From JANQOZ01 sp045106555 (GTDB lineage Bacteria; Pseudomonadota; Gammaproteobacteria; Xanthomonadales; SZUA-38): a stretch of 64,000 nt of DNA. Under the pieces are notes generated by a model. The model made no database searches. It worked only from the letters and a program-made list of their open reading frames with translations, and had not been told where the DNA came from. Shown here piece after piece: positions 27,275 to 36,817 of the stretch; position 1 is the stretch's first letter, and every line of letters starts with the position of its first letter. The position numbers and the translations under genes are program-made. The DNA is taken from the NCBI GenBank assembly GCA_045106555.1, contig JBGCET010000002.1, positions 124,001-188,000 on the forward strand. The letters run 5' to 3'.

Positions 27275-27991
27275 ATGACCGCTATTACAGCTAGAGCTCA
27301 GTCAGAAGAGCGTAATCAAAGGGCGGTGTTTGCCGCCCTGGCTCGAATGACCAAAGACCGTACGTTGCTGCTGGAATGCTGGGAGTTTTTTGCCAGCAAG
27401 TTTCGCGGAACCCCGGTATTGGCGGTGAACGATTTTGTGGTGGGACTGGCCAATCATGTTGGCTTGGACTCCAATCAGAAACGTGCGATGACGGTGGCCT
27501 TATTTGCTGCCCTCAATCGTGATGTTGCCGAATTGCCGGAACTGCCGGCAACGCTGAGGGACATGAAAGCGGATCGGCCTTCGGATGCTGAGAGAGCCAC
27601 CGCTGCGGCGGAACAGGATGGGTCGTCGGCGTTCAGCCCTTCCCAGACCGTGTTTCAGGCCTTGCTGGGCGATTTTTGCTATCGCCTGGCGCGGCAAGAT
27701 CCTGACGCAGCCACAGACCTGGCGGAAATTGTCGCAGAAAGCAGCCTGCCAACCACCTTGGATGTCATGACCTACGCCAAGTTTGGCAAGTGGGCTGATG
27801 GCGGATTCGACATTGCCGCATGCCCGATTGATGTTCCGGAAGAGCACCTTGCCGATATTGTGCATCAATTTTACGTCGGTGCCTGTGAGGCGGTAGGCCC
27901 CATGGCCGTAGACCGGCTCTTAACCCGGGCGGTAGAAAATGCCAGCAAGCTTGCCGAGGCAGACCTGTTTCCGCCTGACCGATTGCTGTAG
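27275..27991 (+). CDS. Conserved-looking protein of unknown function downstream of amt
   Basis: The 238-residue protein starts two bases after the amt stop and is clearly part of that operon. It has no signal peptide and no membrane helix. It appears to be two helical segments (about 15-85 and 125-235) joined by a polar linker rich in Asp, Ala and Glu. The C-terminal half (HQFYVGACEAVGPMAVDRLLTRAV) looks like a folded helical domain. I recognise no catalytic motif and do not know the family. Its position suggests a cytoplasmic partner of the Amt tail or of the signalling proteins, but this is only inferred from position. Confidence 0.8.
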   Translation: MTAITARAQSEERNQRAVFAALARMTKDRTLLLECWEFFASKFRGTPVLAVNDFVVGLANHVGLDSNQKRAMTVALFAALNRDVAELPELPATLRDMKADRPSDAERATAAAEQDGSSAFSPSQTVFQALLGDFCYRLARQDPDAATDLAEIVAESSLPTTLDVMTYAKFGKWADGGFDIAACPIDVPEEHLADIVHQFYVGACEAVGPMAVDRLLTRAVENASKLAEADLFPPDRLL

Positions 27992-28034
27992 TTCGGCCAT
28001 CGGTCTGGTGGTTCTTAACGAACTGCTTCCCGAG

Positions 28035-28060
28035 TAAGGACCGTCAGCAGTGGGTCCTTA
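28035..28060. terminator. Perfect hairpin between convergent operons
   Basis: TAAGGACC (28035-28042) and GGTCCTTA (28053-28060) form an eight-base-pair stem with a ten-base loop. It lies between the 3' ends of the amt operon and the GGDEF/EAL-HDOD operon and covers the HDOD stop codon. Symmetry and position fit a bidirectional terminator, although neither strand shows a long T run. Confidence 0.55.
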
Positions 28061-28876
28061 ATCCTGGATTCCCTGAACCATCGCTTCAACGCGTTGGCGC
28101 TGTCTCGGCGTCGGCGCTGCTGCCGTGAGATCGGCGGCGATGGTTGATGGTTCGGTACCTTCGTCCTGGACGGCGATGGCCATGCGAGCGACATCGAGGG
28201 CGCAATGCAAGCGAGAGCTTGAGTGCGGCACAGGTTCATAAGCAGCCAATGTTGCTTCCGGCAATTGCCATGCCTGAGCGACGGCATACGTTACCTGTCG
28301 ATGATCCATGCCAATGGCGGCCATCAGTAGACGGCCTAAGCTTTGCGGGGTGTCAGGCTGCGAATCACGTTGGGTCAACACGGCATGGGTCTGTGCCGGC
28401 ACCAGGTAAGCTAACGCCAGCAGTCCGATGTTATGGCAAAGTCCCGCTTGATATGCCAGGGTTCGTTCGTCTTCGGTGGCCTCGGTATCGCCGTCTATCA
28501 CGCGACGCGTAGCATCAGCCATGAGCAGCGCGTTAATCCAGAACCGCCCGGTGTCGAAGGACTGGCAGTGAGCGGTATCGAATACGTGGTCGGCAGCCAG
28601 GGCTAGTGCCAACGAGCGGACGTTGTCCACACCCAGCACTCGGTTAACCACTTCGTCGACACTTCCGACCGGATTACTCAGGCCAAAATAGGCGGAGTTA
28701 GCCAGCGCAACCAGCCTCGCGGAAATTCCCGGATCTTGCCCCACCACGGCGGCCACTTCTTCGCCGGTAACAAACTCGTCGTTAAGCTCGGTCAGAATCT
28801 TTTGCGCAACTTCAGGTAATGGGGGGAGTAAGTTCAGGCTTTCTGCCAGGGTGTGGGCTTTTTGTACAGCGCTCAT
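28058..28876 (-). CDS. HDOD-domain signalling protein
   Basis: The 272-residue protein is one HDOD domain: LNLLPPLPEVAQKIL at the start, VGQDPGISARLVALANSAYFG, and RVLGVDNVRSLAL are typical. The HD catalytic pair is His148-Asn149 here (AGLCHNIGLLAL), so no phosphohydrolase activity is expected, as is normal for the HDOD family. HDOD proteins usually act as scaffolds or regulators in c-di-GMP, chemotaxis or stress signalling. Its ATG overlaps the stop of the GGDEF/EAL gene by one base (TGATG), which implies that the two are made together and may interact. Confidence 0.92.
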   Translation of the reverse strand: MSAVQKAHTLAESLNLLPPLPEVAQKILTELNDEFVTGEEVAAVVGQDPGISARLVALANSAYFGLSNPVGSVDEVVNRVLGVDNVRSLALALAADHVFDTAHCQSFDTGRFWINALLMADATRRVIDGDTEATEDERTLAYQAGLCHNIGLLALAYLVPAQTHAVLTQRDSQPDTPQSLGRLLMAAIGMDHRQVTYAVAQAWQLPEATLAAYEPVPHSSSRLHCALDVARMAIAVQDEGTEPSTIAADLTAAAPTPRQRQRVEAMVQGIQD

Positions 28877-31800
28877 CAGTTCGCTCCTGCAAGTAATGGT
28901 TTGTAGCTGTCGGACAACGGTGAAGTGTCAATCTGCGGAAAGTGGGGCATCAGAAGTTCAGGGCGGTGAATACCAAACCCCTGTCCGAAGTCTGCACCCA
29001 GGTCTCGGACCACTGCCAAAATTTCATCATTTTCGACGAACTCAACAATGGTCTTGATATTCAGAGAGTGGGCAATATCAATAATGGATTTAACGAAAAT
29101 CTGGTCCGTTCGGTCTTTGACGATGTCACGAATAAACATGCCGTCAATTTTTAGGTAGTCCACGTTCAGACGTTTCAGATAGCCGAAAGAGGAAAGGCCA
29201 CTGCCGAAATCGTCCAGTGCCAGCGCACAGCCCATTTCTTTGAGCGCGCAGATCAGTTTTGCGGCCTCACTGACGCTCCGGATCACAGCCGTTTCGGTAA
29301 TCTCAAAATTCACCATGCCCGGGGGCAGTTGAGAGTTCTCCATCAGGCTCAGCAGAGCCTGGGAAAACTTTGCATCACCCACGCTTGCGCCGGACAGGTT
29401 AACCCAATACCGTCGACCTTCGGCGTGGAAAGATTCGTGAACAAACAGGGTTTTCAGCAAGTTGCTTACCACCCACTCGTCAAGCTTGATGCTCAGCCCG
29501 TAGCGTTCGGCTGCGGGCAAAAAAGCACCCGGAGGCACCAGTTTCTGGGATTCGATGTCGCGCATCCTTAGCAGCACTTCCATCCGCTCAGGTTCATTGC
29601 CAGCGCCATGCAGAGGAACAATTTTCTGCCCGAAGAGAGCGAATCGGTTGTTGTCCATGGCATCGTGAAGGCGCTGTACCCAGCGCATCTCTCCACGGTG
29701 CGCACGGGCCAAGTCTTTTTCCCCCTGTACCAGGTGAACCTGGTTTCTCCCAGCTTCCTTCGCCGCGTAGCAGGCAGCATCTGCCAACTGTTGTAACTCG
29801 TTTACATCGCCGCGTCGGCGGTCGATAGGCACGCAGCCGATACTAACGCCGATGCGGAAAACTTGGGACTCCCACGGAAACAGCAGTTCGTCGACAACCT
29901 TACGCACCCGCTCCGCCTGATCCAAAACCTCGTCGACGGTGCGGTTGATAGCCAGGACGCCAAACTCGTCTCCACCCAACCTGCCGACGGAATCTTCGCT
30001 ACCTACACATCCTTCAATGACGTTCGCCACCTCGCACAAGAGTTGGTCGCCGGCGGCATGGCCGCAGGTGTCGTTGACGATTTTGAACTGGTCCAGGTCC
30101 ATGAACATCAGGTAACTTTTTGTTTTCTTAGTCGGCGCCGAGGACCAAACATCGTTTAGGCGTTTCTCAAACGAGCGGCGGTTGAGGAGGCCAGTTAGCT
30201 CATCAAAATTCGCCTGGTACTCCAGCAGCCGATTGCTTTCCTCAAGGCGCTGGCGGGCCTCGTCAATTGAGCGCGTGCGTTCGGCAACCTCTTCGCGCAA
30301 ACGACGATTGACGCTGGCAATTTGCTGAGTTCTCAGCTGAACAACAACAAACACCAAAAGCACCGACGTGAGCGCCGCCAGACCCAGGAACCAGGGTCGC
30401 TGCCAAATGGGCGGAAGAACGGAAAATGACTGAACAACCGGTTCACTCCACGTATTGCCTGACAGCCTGGCGCGCACCTGAAAGGTGTAGTCTCCGGCAC
30501 CCAGGCTGGAGTATTGCACGCTGCTGATTTCAGTGGCGGTCGAATATCCGGCGTCCAACCCAGCCAGCATGTAGGAATATTGAACCTTGTAGGGGTCCAG
30601 CAATGACACTGCGCGATAGCTGAATGTCAGGCCGCCGTCTTCGGGTATTACCGGTTCACCGGCAAGCAGTGCTTCGGGGTCTGATCCAACGTGGGCCTGG
30701 ATAATGGCAACAGTAAGGTCTGGCGTGGTGGGCACGGGCAATGACGGATTCATTTTTGTAGCGCCTGCAACGGTGCCAAGCCACAGGTCGCCACTACGAT
30801 CGACATACGTTGCGTGGACATTGGATTCAGTGGCGACGAACCCGTTCAGCGGATAATGACGATAGATGTGCCGATTGGCCAAATTGATTTGATAAAGCCC
30901 TTCATCGGCCCCTACCAGCAGGCTGCCGTTTTCCATCGGGTGAATCAGGTAGACATTCTGACTCGCCAGTGGTGAACCTTCGCCTATGTTTTGCACATTA
31001 CCCTTGCGATATCGAAATATGCCCCCGCCGCCGGTGCTGACCCAGGCCGTGCCGGGTTCGGTGACAATAACTTGGCCAATAAACGGATTGATCAGGTCAT
31101 CGCTGTTGGGCAACCGCTCATGACGCAGTTGGCCTTGGCCGCCCAGGGTGATCTGAAAAATGCCCTGGTTGCTTACGCCAGCCCAGATCTCGTTCTCGCC
31201 ACTCGCGGCAATGGTGTAGATGCTGCCGTTGGCTGGAAAACTGCTGCGCTGCAGTTCGCCGGAGACAGGGTCTATGCGCAAGACGCCCGAACTCAGTGTG
31301 GACATCCACAAAGCGCCGTCAGGGGTCTCGGTCAGGTCCAGCAACTGCAGACCCTCGGTGCCGGAAACCCGTTCAATGGACTGAAGATCCGGAGTTATCC
31401 GATATAACCCCAGCCCGCGAACCGCAGCCCACACAGCGCCGTCTTGATCGGATAATAGGTCTCTGACAGGGCCTTTGGGCAAGTTCAATTGCGCATTCAT
31501 GACTGTCAATTCGCCCTGATGCATCATCAATAACGAATCATCGGTGCCAAACCAATAACGTCCCGCGCGATCCTGGGTGATACTCCACACCAACCGACCA
31601 TCTCGGGACTCGTTCAGACTGTAGTGGGTGAATCGAAAGCCAAGAAATCGAATCAGTCCTTTTGACGACCCCAGCCAGACGACGTCTTCACGATCGACAT
31701 AAATGGACTGGATGTCGCCGGTGGGAAGTTGTTGAGTTCTTCCTTCCGGGTCGATCAGCCGGTCACCGTCGATCTGCCAGAATCCGTAGCGACTACCGGG

Positions 31801-32598
31801 AGATATCAGTTTGGCCTGTCGGGATAGAGGAACTTTTTTGCCGTTACTGATGCCCCCGTACCACCCACTGCCGTCAGTGGTTGCGTAGCCCACCTGGCCG
31901 TCCGCCGATTGTCCAATGGTTGTTATGGAAGTATCGGTGGGCTGGAAATCAAGCGGGGTATCCCGGCGGGCCGTCCAGAGTTCGTTGCCGCTTCTCAGAT
32001 AAATGGATTTGCGATCCATGATCAGTTGCTCGGTGGTCGTTGGCAGGCCCTCCAACCGTTGCCAGCGTTGGGCTGTCTGAGTCGGTGTCAGTTGCCACAC
32101 GCCATTACCCAGCGTTGAGACCAGCGCAGCATTTGGGCTTAGGTTAACGATGCCGGTGATCTGAGAGGGCGGGCCGGGCGGGGGATTAATAACCAGCATG
32201 ACGCGATTATTGTTGACGATGGTGACGCCACCGGTTGAATCACCCGCCCAGACGCGATTATCGGGGTCGATGGAAAGCGCGGTTAGGTGATTGCGTCGCA
32301 TGCCTTGCGCAATCGTGAGGCTGACAAATTTAGTCCCATCGAAGCGGTTGAGTCCGCGCAGGGTGGTCATCCACAAGTAACCGTTGTGGTCCTGGGCTAG
32401 CGCGCTGGCATCAGCTTGGGACATGCCGTCGGCGGTGGAATACACACGAAAGGGCGGCGTGGGCTCGGCGCTGGCCGCCGCTTCCGTAGAGCTCAAGGTC
32501 GTCAGACCGACCCAAAAAATCGTCAGCAAACCTAACCATTCGGGTGCCAGGCTGCGTCTCGATGGCCGAATGGTTCGAGCCAAAGCCCGAGGCTGCAA
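28876..32598 (-). CDS. Periplasmic beta-propeller sensor with GGDEF and EAL domains
   Basis: The 1240-residue protein has a signal/anchor segment (about 15-45), a long set of two-component-regulator propeller repeats (DHNGYLWMTTLRGLNRFDG, then repeated DRxGxxWxGT-type units to about 640), a Y_Y_Y domain (about 690-730), a membrane helix (736-755), a coiled coil, GGDEF (intact motif at 875-879) and EAL. The EAL signature reads EVL (1007-1009), but Asp1129-Asp1130, Lys1150 and Glu1186 are present. The inhibitory RxxD site upstream of GGDEF reads GSED, so product inhibition is unlikely. It should make and/or degrade c-di-GMP in response to a periplasmic ligand. The start appears to be TTG; no in-frame ATG lies between the preceding stop and the signal region. 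Confidence 0.92.
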   Translation of the reverse strand: MQPRALARTIRPSRRSLAPEWLGLLTIFWVGLTTLSSTEAAASAEPTPPFRVYSTADGMSQADASALAQDHNGYLWMTTLRGLNRFDGTKFVSLTIAQGMRRNHLTALSIDPDNRVWAGDSTGGVTIVNNNRVMLVINPPPGPPSQITGIVNLSPNAALVSTLGNGVWQLTPTQTAQRWQRLEGLPTTTEQLIMDRKSIYLRSGNELWTARRDTPLDFQPTDTSITTIGQSADGQVGYATTDGSGWYGGISNGKKVPLSRQAKLISPGSRYGFWQIDGDRLIDPEGRTQQLPTGDIQSIYVDREDVVWLGSSKGLIRFLGFRFTHYSLNESRDGRLVWSITQDRAGRYWFGTDDSLLMMHQGELTVMNAQLNLPKGPVRDLLSDQDGAVWAAVRGLGLYRITPDLQSIERVSGTEGLQLLDLTETPDGALWMSTLSSGVLRIDPVSGELQRSSFPANGSIYTIAASGENEIWAGVSNQGIFQITLGGQGQLRHERLPNSDDLINPFIGQVIVTEPGTAWVSTGGGGIFRYRKGNVQNIGEGSPLASQNVYLIHPMENGSLLVGADEGLYQINLANRHIYRHYPLNGFVATESNVHATYVDRSGDLWLGTVAGATKMNPSLPVPTTPDLTVAIIQAHVGSDPEALLAGEPVIPEDGGLTFSYRAVSLLDPYKVQYSYMLAGLDAGYSTATEISSVQYSSLGAGDYTFQVRARLSGNTWSEPVVQSFSVLPPIWQRPWFLGLAALTSVLLVFVVVQLRTQQIASVNRRLREEVAERTRSIDEARQRLEESNRLLEYQANFDELTGLLNRRSFEKRLNDVWSSAPTKKTKSYLMFMDLDQFKIVNDTCGHAAGDQLLCEVANVIEGCVGSEDSVGRLGGDEFGVLAINRTVDEVLDQAERVRKVVDELLFPWESQVFRIGVSIGCVPIDRRRGDVNELQQLADAACYAAKEAGRNQVHLVQGEKDLARAHRGEMRWVQRLHDAMDNNRFALFGQKIVPLHGAGNEPERMEVLLRMRDIESQKLVPPGAFLPAAERYGLSIKLDEWVVSNLLKTLFVHESFHAEGRRYWVNLSGASVGDAKFSQALLSLMENSQLPPGMVNFEITETAVIRSVSEAAKLICALKEMGCALALDDFGSGLSSFGYLKRLNVDYLKIDGMFIRDIVKDRTDQIFVKSIIDIAHSLNIKTIVEFVENDEILAVVRDLGADFGQGFGIHRPELLMPHFPQIDTSPLSDSYKPLLAGAN

Positions 32599-32719
32599 TG
32601 ACGGTTGCGCGTCGATAGTGGTGTCCTGCTTAGTTAGTCAAGCAGTTCGTTATCGGCCACGCGGGGCGTTTCCTTTACTGGTGGTAAGGTTGAAAGCCCG
32701 CGTTTTCAGGCTGCGCCAG

Positions 32720-33439
32720 TCACCACGGGATGGTACTGCCGTCGTAGGACAGGAATTGGCCGCTAGTCTCCAGGGTCATCTCGTCAATTCTCGCCATGAT
32801 TCCATCAACGGCGTCGTCCACTTCGACGTGGGCCTGGGATCCACCCATGTCGGTTTTTGCGTATCCTGGGTGCAGCGGATTAACAATAATACCCCGGGTT
32901 TTCAGTGCCAGAGCCAGATTGCGCGCGGTCATATTGGCGGCTGCTTTTGACGCGGCATAGCCAAACATCTGGCCATGAGCCCCAGCGATGGATCCCACCA
33001 CGCTGGTAATTACCACAATCTTCTTTTCTTCTGATGCCGCCACATTGTCGACCAGCGTTTCGACCATTTTCATCGGGCCAATCACATTCACGGCATAGGG
33101 CGCGACCCAGTCTGCGGGATAGTCGGAGTTGCCAAACACCTGGTCAGCAAACCCTGTGGTTGCTGGCGGGTTTTTGCCAAATATGCCGGCGTTATTGATG
33201 AGGATGTCGATGGGAATGGCGCCCAGGCTCTTGCCAAGATTCTCGATGTCATTCAGGCGCGAAACATCCAACGTGTGGATGCTGATTTTTGGGTTGGTTT
33301 TTGACAGAGCCTTCAGAGCCACAGCTTCTTCAGGGTTGCGGCAGCAGGCCAGCACTTGGGTGTGCGCCATGGCAGAGAAGCGCTGGGTCATGGCCAACCC
33401 GAATCCACGGTTAGCGCCCGTTATCAAAACTGTAGACAT
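32720..33439 (-). CDS. SDR-family oxidoreductase (C-factor-like)
   Basis: The 239-residue protein has TGANRGFG at residues 7-14, NNAGIFG near 85, the Ser of VITSVVGS, and the YAASK catalytic pair near 158, a complete classical SDR active site. The overall pattern (LVDNVAASEEKKIVVITS, HPGYAKTDMGG) matches C-factor/CsgA-like dehydrogenases, a group with poorly defined substrates. It precedes the GGDEF/EAL gene by 121 bases on the same strand. A six-base-pair hairpin (32626-32645) lies in that gap. A functional link to c-di-GMP signalling is not evident. Confidence 0.9.
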   Translation of the reverse strand: MSTVLITGANRGFGLAMTQRFSAMAHTQVLACCRNPEEAVALKALSKTNPKISIHTLDVSRLNDIENLGKSLGAIPIDILINNAGIFGKNPPATTGFADQVFGNSDYPADWVAPYAVNVIGPMKMVETLVDNVAASEEKKIVVITSVVGSIAGAHGQMFGYAASKAAANMTARNLALALKTRGIIVNPLHPGYAKTDMGGSQAHVEVDDAVDGIMARIDEMTLETSGQFLSYDGSTIPW

Positions 33440-33502
33440 GGCTCGATTGTCCGATTGAAGTATTGAGAGGATAACAGGCGGCCCGTGGGCCTGATACCGA
33501 TG

Positions 33503-35179
33503 CTATGGCGTTCCCAGGGAATGGAGCGAGGCGTGAGCATCTAACACTTGACGCAGCCGGTTGGCGAGATCGTGCCGGGTATAAGGCTTGCGCAGCAGGG
33601 GAATGGTTTCGTTGTTAGCGTTAGGGCCGAAGTAGCCCGAGGTCATCAGGACGGCAATGTTGGGATGTTGATCGCGTATCCACCCGGCCAAGTGATATCC
33701 GTCAGTATTGCCGGGCATCACCTGATCGGTAAACACGGCGGAAATCGAATCGTCGGCATCGATCATTCGTTGTGCTTCCCGCGCGTTGGTCGCCAAACTG
33801 ACCCGGTAACCCAGTGACTGGAGCATTTTCTGGCAGATATTTAAGAGCCCAGGTTCATCATCAACCGCCAGAACATGTTCATGGCCGACAGCCATGGTGG
33901 CAGGCTCGGTTGATAGGGCTGGCTCTTCAGCTGTCGCCCGTGCGATTTTCGGAAGCGTAATTGAAACGCGGGTTCCTTCACCGGCGCGAGAACTGAGCTG
34001 GATTTCACCCCCTGCCGTCTCGACGAAGTTCTGCACCATCGCCAGCCCAAGTCCCGACCCATTACCAACGTCTTTGGTACTGAAAAATGGCTGCAGAGCT
34101 TGCTCAAGAACCGGTTCGGTCATGCCTTCGCCGTTGTCGTGAATATCCACATGGATGGCTTCATTGTGGGCCCATCCCGCGCCCGAACAATGCACATGGA
34201 TGTGGATCTTACCGCCTTGGGGTAGTGCGTCTCTGGCATTGACACACACGTTCAGAATGGCGCTATCAAATTGGGCAGGGTCGACGCTGGCCACCGCGGC
34301 CCGGCTGTCGTCGGACAATGACAGTTCAATGCCCTTCTTGGCGACGGCGCGCCGAATCAGCGGCAGGCTCTCAGCAATCTGGGTAGCCAGGGGAATGGGT
34401 CTGGGGTCCAGCAGGCGTTGTCCTGACATGGTCTGCAGGTTATTGATGAGGTCTGCTCCGCCCAGAGTTGCCTGGCGAATATCCTGAACCAGTTTTCGCG
34501 TTGACGCTTGCTGTTCCAAACTATCTTCCAACAAATCCAGGTTGCCCATGATGACCGCCAGTAAATTATTGAAATCATGGGCTACGCTGCCGGTTAGCCT
34601 GCCCATCAGATCAAACTGTTGTTTGCGGCTTAACGCTTCGTGGTGGGCTTCCAGGCGTACCCGAATACCCATGGCCAGTATGGTGATGGCCAGCATGGCC
34701 AGTGGCGCTTTGTATAACAGGTCTTTAACAGAGTATTCAGCGCTTAACCGCGCCGGAACCGGCAGGTCGAAATGGTAGACCAGGGCGATGCCAACCAGCG
34801 CTGAAAAACATACCAGGCAATACACCGCGCCGGATTTTCGGCCGGTTAATATGACGGCTAACGCAGGGATGAGCAAAGCCCAGATTAGCCCGCCCGATTC
34901 CCGCCCGCCAGTATAAAAACCCAACCCCAGGACACACAGCAGCGAGCTTGTCAGCAACAAGTGTTCGGCATGGCGAATTTTCCCGCCTCTTTTGACATAA
35001 ATGGGCGTGATGATGCTGGCAACCAGCGGCAGCATTACAAACCACACAAAATCGGGTCGCCCGTTCAGGATGCCAACCAGTGAACCCCAGGTGATTACTG
35101 CGATGATGGTCAGAGCGCTGAGAAGAAAATACCGGGCGCTTTCTTTGTTGGTCAGTCGATGACTGCTGTCTCGTCTCAT
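33503..35179 (-). CDS. Hybrid sensor histidine kinase with C-terminal receiver
   Basis: The 558-residue protein starts with about six hydrophobic segments (20-170, a MASE-like integral membrane sensor with a FYTGGRESGG loop). It continues with an NtrB-type H box (GSVAHDFNNLLAVIMGN), an N box (NVCVNARDALPQGG), DNGEGM and GSGLGLAMVQNF, and ends with a receiver domain whose acceptor Asp is in VFTDQVMPG and whose Lys is in LLRKPYTR. The DFNN H box assigns it to the group of hybrid kinases related to NtrB and PAS-hybrid kinases. No separate response regulator or HPt gene is adjacent, so its output is unknown. A 413-base gap separates it from the divergent MFS gene. Confidence 0.92.
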   Translation of the reverse strand: MRRDSSHRLTNKESARYFLLSALTIIAVITWGSLVGILNGRPDFVWFVMLPLVASIITPIYVKRGGKIRHAEHLLLTSSLLCVLGLGFYTGGRESGGLIWALLIPALAVILTGRKSGAVYCLVCFSALVGIALVYHFDLPVPARLSAEYSVKDLLYKAPLAMLAITILAMGIRVRLEAHHEALSRKQQFDLMGRLTGSVAHDFNNLLAVIMGNLDLLEDSLEQQASTRKLVQDIRQATLGGADLINNLQTMSGQRLLDPRPIPLATQIAESLPLIRRAVAKKGIELSLSDDSRAAVASVDPAQFDSAILNVCVNARDALPQGGKIHIHVHCSGAGWAHNEAIHVDIHDNGEGMTEPVLEQALQPFFSTKDVGNGSGLGLAMVQNFVETAGGEIQLSSRAGEGTRVSITLPKIARATAEEPALSTEPATMAVGHEHVLAVDDEPGLLNICQKMLQSLGYRVSLATNAREAQRMIDADDSISAVFTDQVMPGNTDGYHLAGWIRDQHPNIAVLMTSGYFGPNANNETIPLLRKPYTRHDLANRLRQVLDAHASLHSLGTP

Positions 35180-35592
35180 GTGTCGTTACCCTTCAGCGTC
35201 AGTAGCCGCGCTGCTTGGCTTGCCAAAGGCAGGCCAACACCGGGATCGCGCGCCTTTTTGCTCGCGTCAAAGGCGCTTCCGCGAGTTAACGACATGTGGA
35301 ATGGATCACTGGACATTACTCATACACGACGTTTGCCTCGTTGCGTTAGAACAAGCGTAAGTCCCAGGCGGCTACTAACAAATATTACGACACTCCCCAG
35401 TGCAAAAATAAGCGTTTTACGATCAAAATAGAATAAGGACAAAATTCGACCTTTTCGTGACTCAACGATCTTTGTCTGAGTTTTCAGTCCGAAGGACCCT
35501 GAGTGCGTACAGAAATGGCCGGCGATTCTGGGCGAAAAATAGGGGGCAAGATCCGCTAACGCTGGCTGATGCACTTGGCGTAAACTCCCGCC
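35180..35592. other. 413-base intergenic region between divergent kinase and MFS genes
   Basis: This gap must contain the promoters of both flanking genes. The segment 35401-35460 is AT-rich and is the most likely promoter core. TAAACT at 35581-35586 is a weak -10 candidate for the MFS gene but leaves almost no leader. A four-base-pair GTCC-GAA-GGAC hairpin lies at 35488-35498. Open frames on both strands are short, lack ribosome-binding sites and look random. I see no RNA gene or repeat. Confidence 0.4.
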
Positions 35593-36804
35593 ATGTTGGC
35601 ATTTCTTCAACGTAATTTCCGCTGGATTGCTGGCGGATTTGTTCTGACGTTTTTTTCCAGTTTTGGCCAAACCTACTTTATTTCGGCGTCTGTCGCGGAA
35701 TGGCAGGAGGCCTTTTCTCTGAGTCAGGGGCAGTTCGGGCGCCTTTACATGCTGGCGACGCTGGCAAGCGCCTGCTGCTTGCCGTTTGTTGGTCGTCTGG
35801 TAGACGTGGTGGCACCTCAGGTCGCCATTGTGATTGTCATGCCGTTGTTGGCCCTCGCCACACTGATGGCGGGCTTGGCCAACTCCGTGTTGATGCTGAC
35901 AATATCGATTTTCCTGTTACGGCTGCTCGGCCAGGGCATGATGACCCACATTGCGCTAACTACCACAGGCCGATGGTTTGTGGCTGGCCGAGGCCGGGCG
36001 GTATCACTGGTTGTTCTGGGCCATCAGGCGGGCGAGGCCAGCATTCCTTTGCTCTTTGCCACCTTGGCGTTGGCGTTTGGCTACCAGTGGGGGTGGGTGG
36101 CCGCGTCGTTGGCTTTGGTTATTGTCGGCCTGCCACTGGGTTACTGGGCCTTCCTGCGGCCCCGCAGCCCCCAGGCATCCCATGCCGACGACCCAGGGTC
36201 CCGTTTGCCCGCGCGTAGCTGGACCCGAGGTGAGGTCTTGCGAGACCCGGTATTCTGGATCCTGCTGCTGGGTGTGTTGGCGCCCGCGTTTATTGGAACC
36301 ACGATTTTTTACCACCAGGATTACCTGACTACGGTCAATCAATGGCCGCCGCAGCTGTATGCCACCTCGCTGATCCCCATGGCCGCCACTACGGTGGTTA
36401 TGGCGTTGATAGTGGGCGGAATCATCGATGCGGTAGGCGCGGTTCGAGTGCTGCCGTTGTTTCTGATGCCTCTGGCAGCCGCGTGTTTTGCCCTTTCGGT
36501 TGCGGGCCCTCAGTGGTCCTTGTTCCTGGTGATGATCTTGCTGGGAATCAGCTACGGCGTGTCCTCGACGCTCTTGGGGTCATTGTGGCCGGAAGTTTAT
36601 GGGCCGGACAATCTGGGCGCCATTCGGTCGGTGATTGTGGCAGCCATGGTGCTCGCAACGGCGGCCGGGCCAGGAATTACCGGCACTTTGCTGGACTGGG
36701 GCGTTGCTCTGTCAACGCAAATGGTATGGCTGGGGGGATATTGCCTGATTGCCACCTTGGCCATGAGTGTGGCGTCCAGAAAGCTTACCCTCAGGCAGTT
36801 GTAG
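35593..36804 (+). CDS. MFS transporter
   Basis: The 403-residue protein has twelve predicted helices and MFS signatures: GRLYMLATLASACCLPFVGRLVD around helices 2-3 and GRWFVAGRGRAVSLVVLGHQ in the helix 4-5 region, similar to the oxalate/formate antiporter-like and monocarboxylate carrier group. It is an inner-membrane secondary transporter of unknown substrate. It ends 13 bases before the convergent amidohydrolase, so it is probably a single-gene unit. Confidence 0.88.
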   Translation: MLAFLQRNFRWIAGGFVLTFFSSFGQTYFISASVAEWQEAFSLSQGQFGRLYMLATLASACCLPFVGRLVDVVAPQVAIVIVMPLLALATLMAGLANSVLMLTISIFLLRLLGQGMMTHIALTTTGRWFVAGRGRAVSLVVLGHQAGEASIPLLFATLALAFGYQWGWVAASLALVIVGLPLGYWAFLRPRSPQASHADDPGSRLPARSWTRGEVLRDPVFWILLLGVLAPAFIGTTIFYHQDYLTTVNQWPPQLYATSLIPMAATTVVMALIVGGIIDAVGAVRVLPLFLMPLAAACFALSVAGPQWSLFLVMILLGISYGVSSTLLGSLWPEVYGPDNLGAIRSVIVAAMVLATAAGPGITGTLLDWGVALSTQMVWLGGYCLIATLAMSVASRKLTLRQL

Positions 36805-36817
36805 GTACCCTGACGGA

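Noticed and set aside
28058..28876. Loss of the HD catalytic pair in the HDOD protein as a novelty
   Set aside because: Degenerate HD residues are normal in the HDOD family.
35488..35498. GTCC-GAA-GGAC hairpin in the 413-base gap
   Set aside because: Only four base pairs and no T tract; too short to call a regulatory RNA or terminator.
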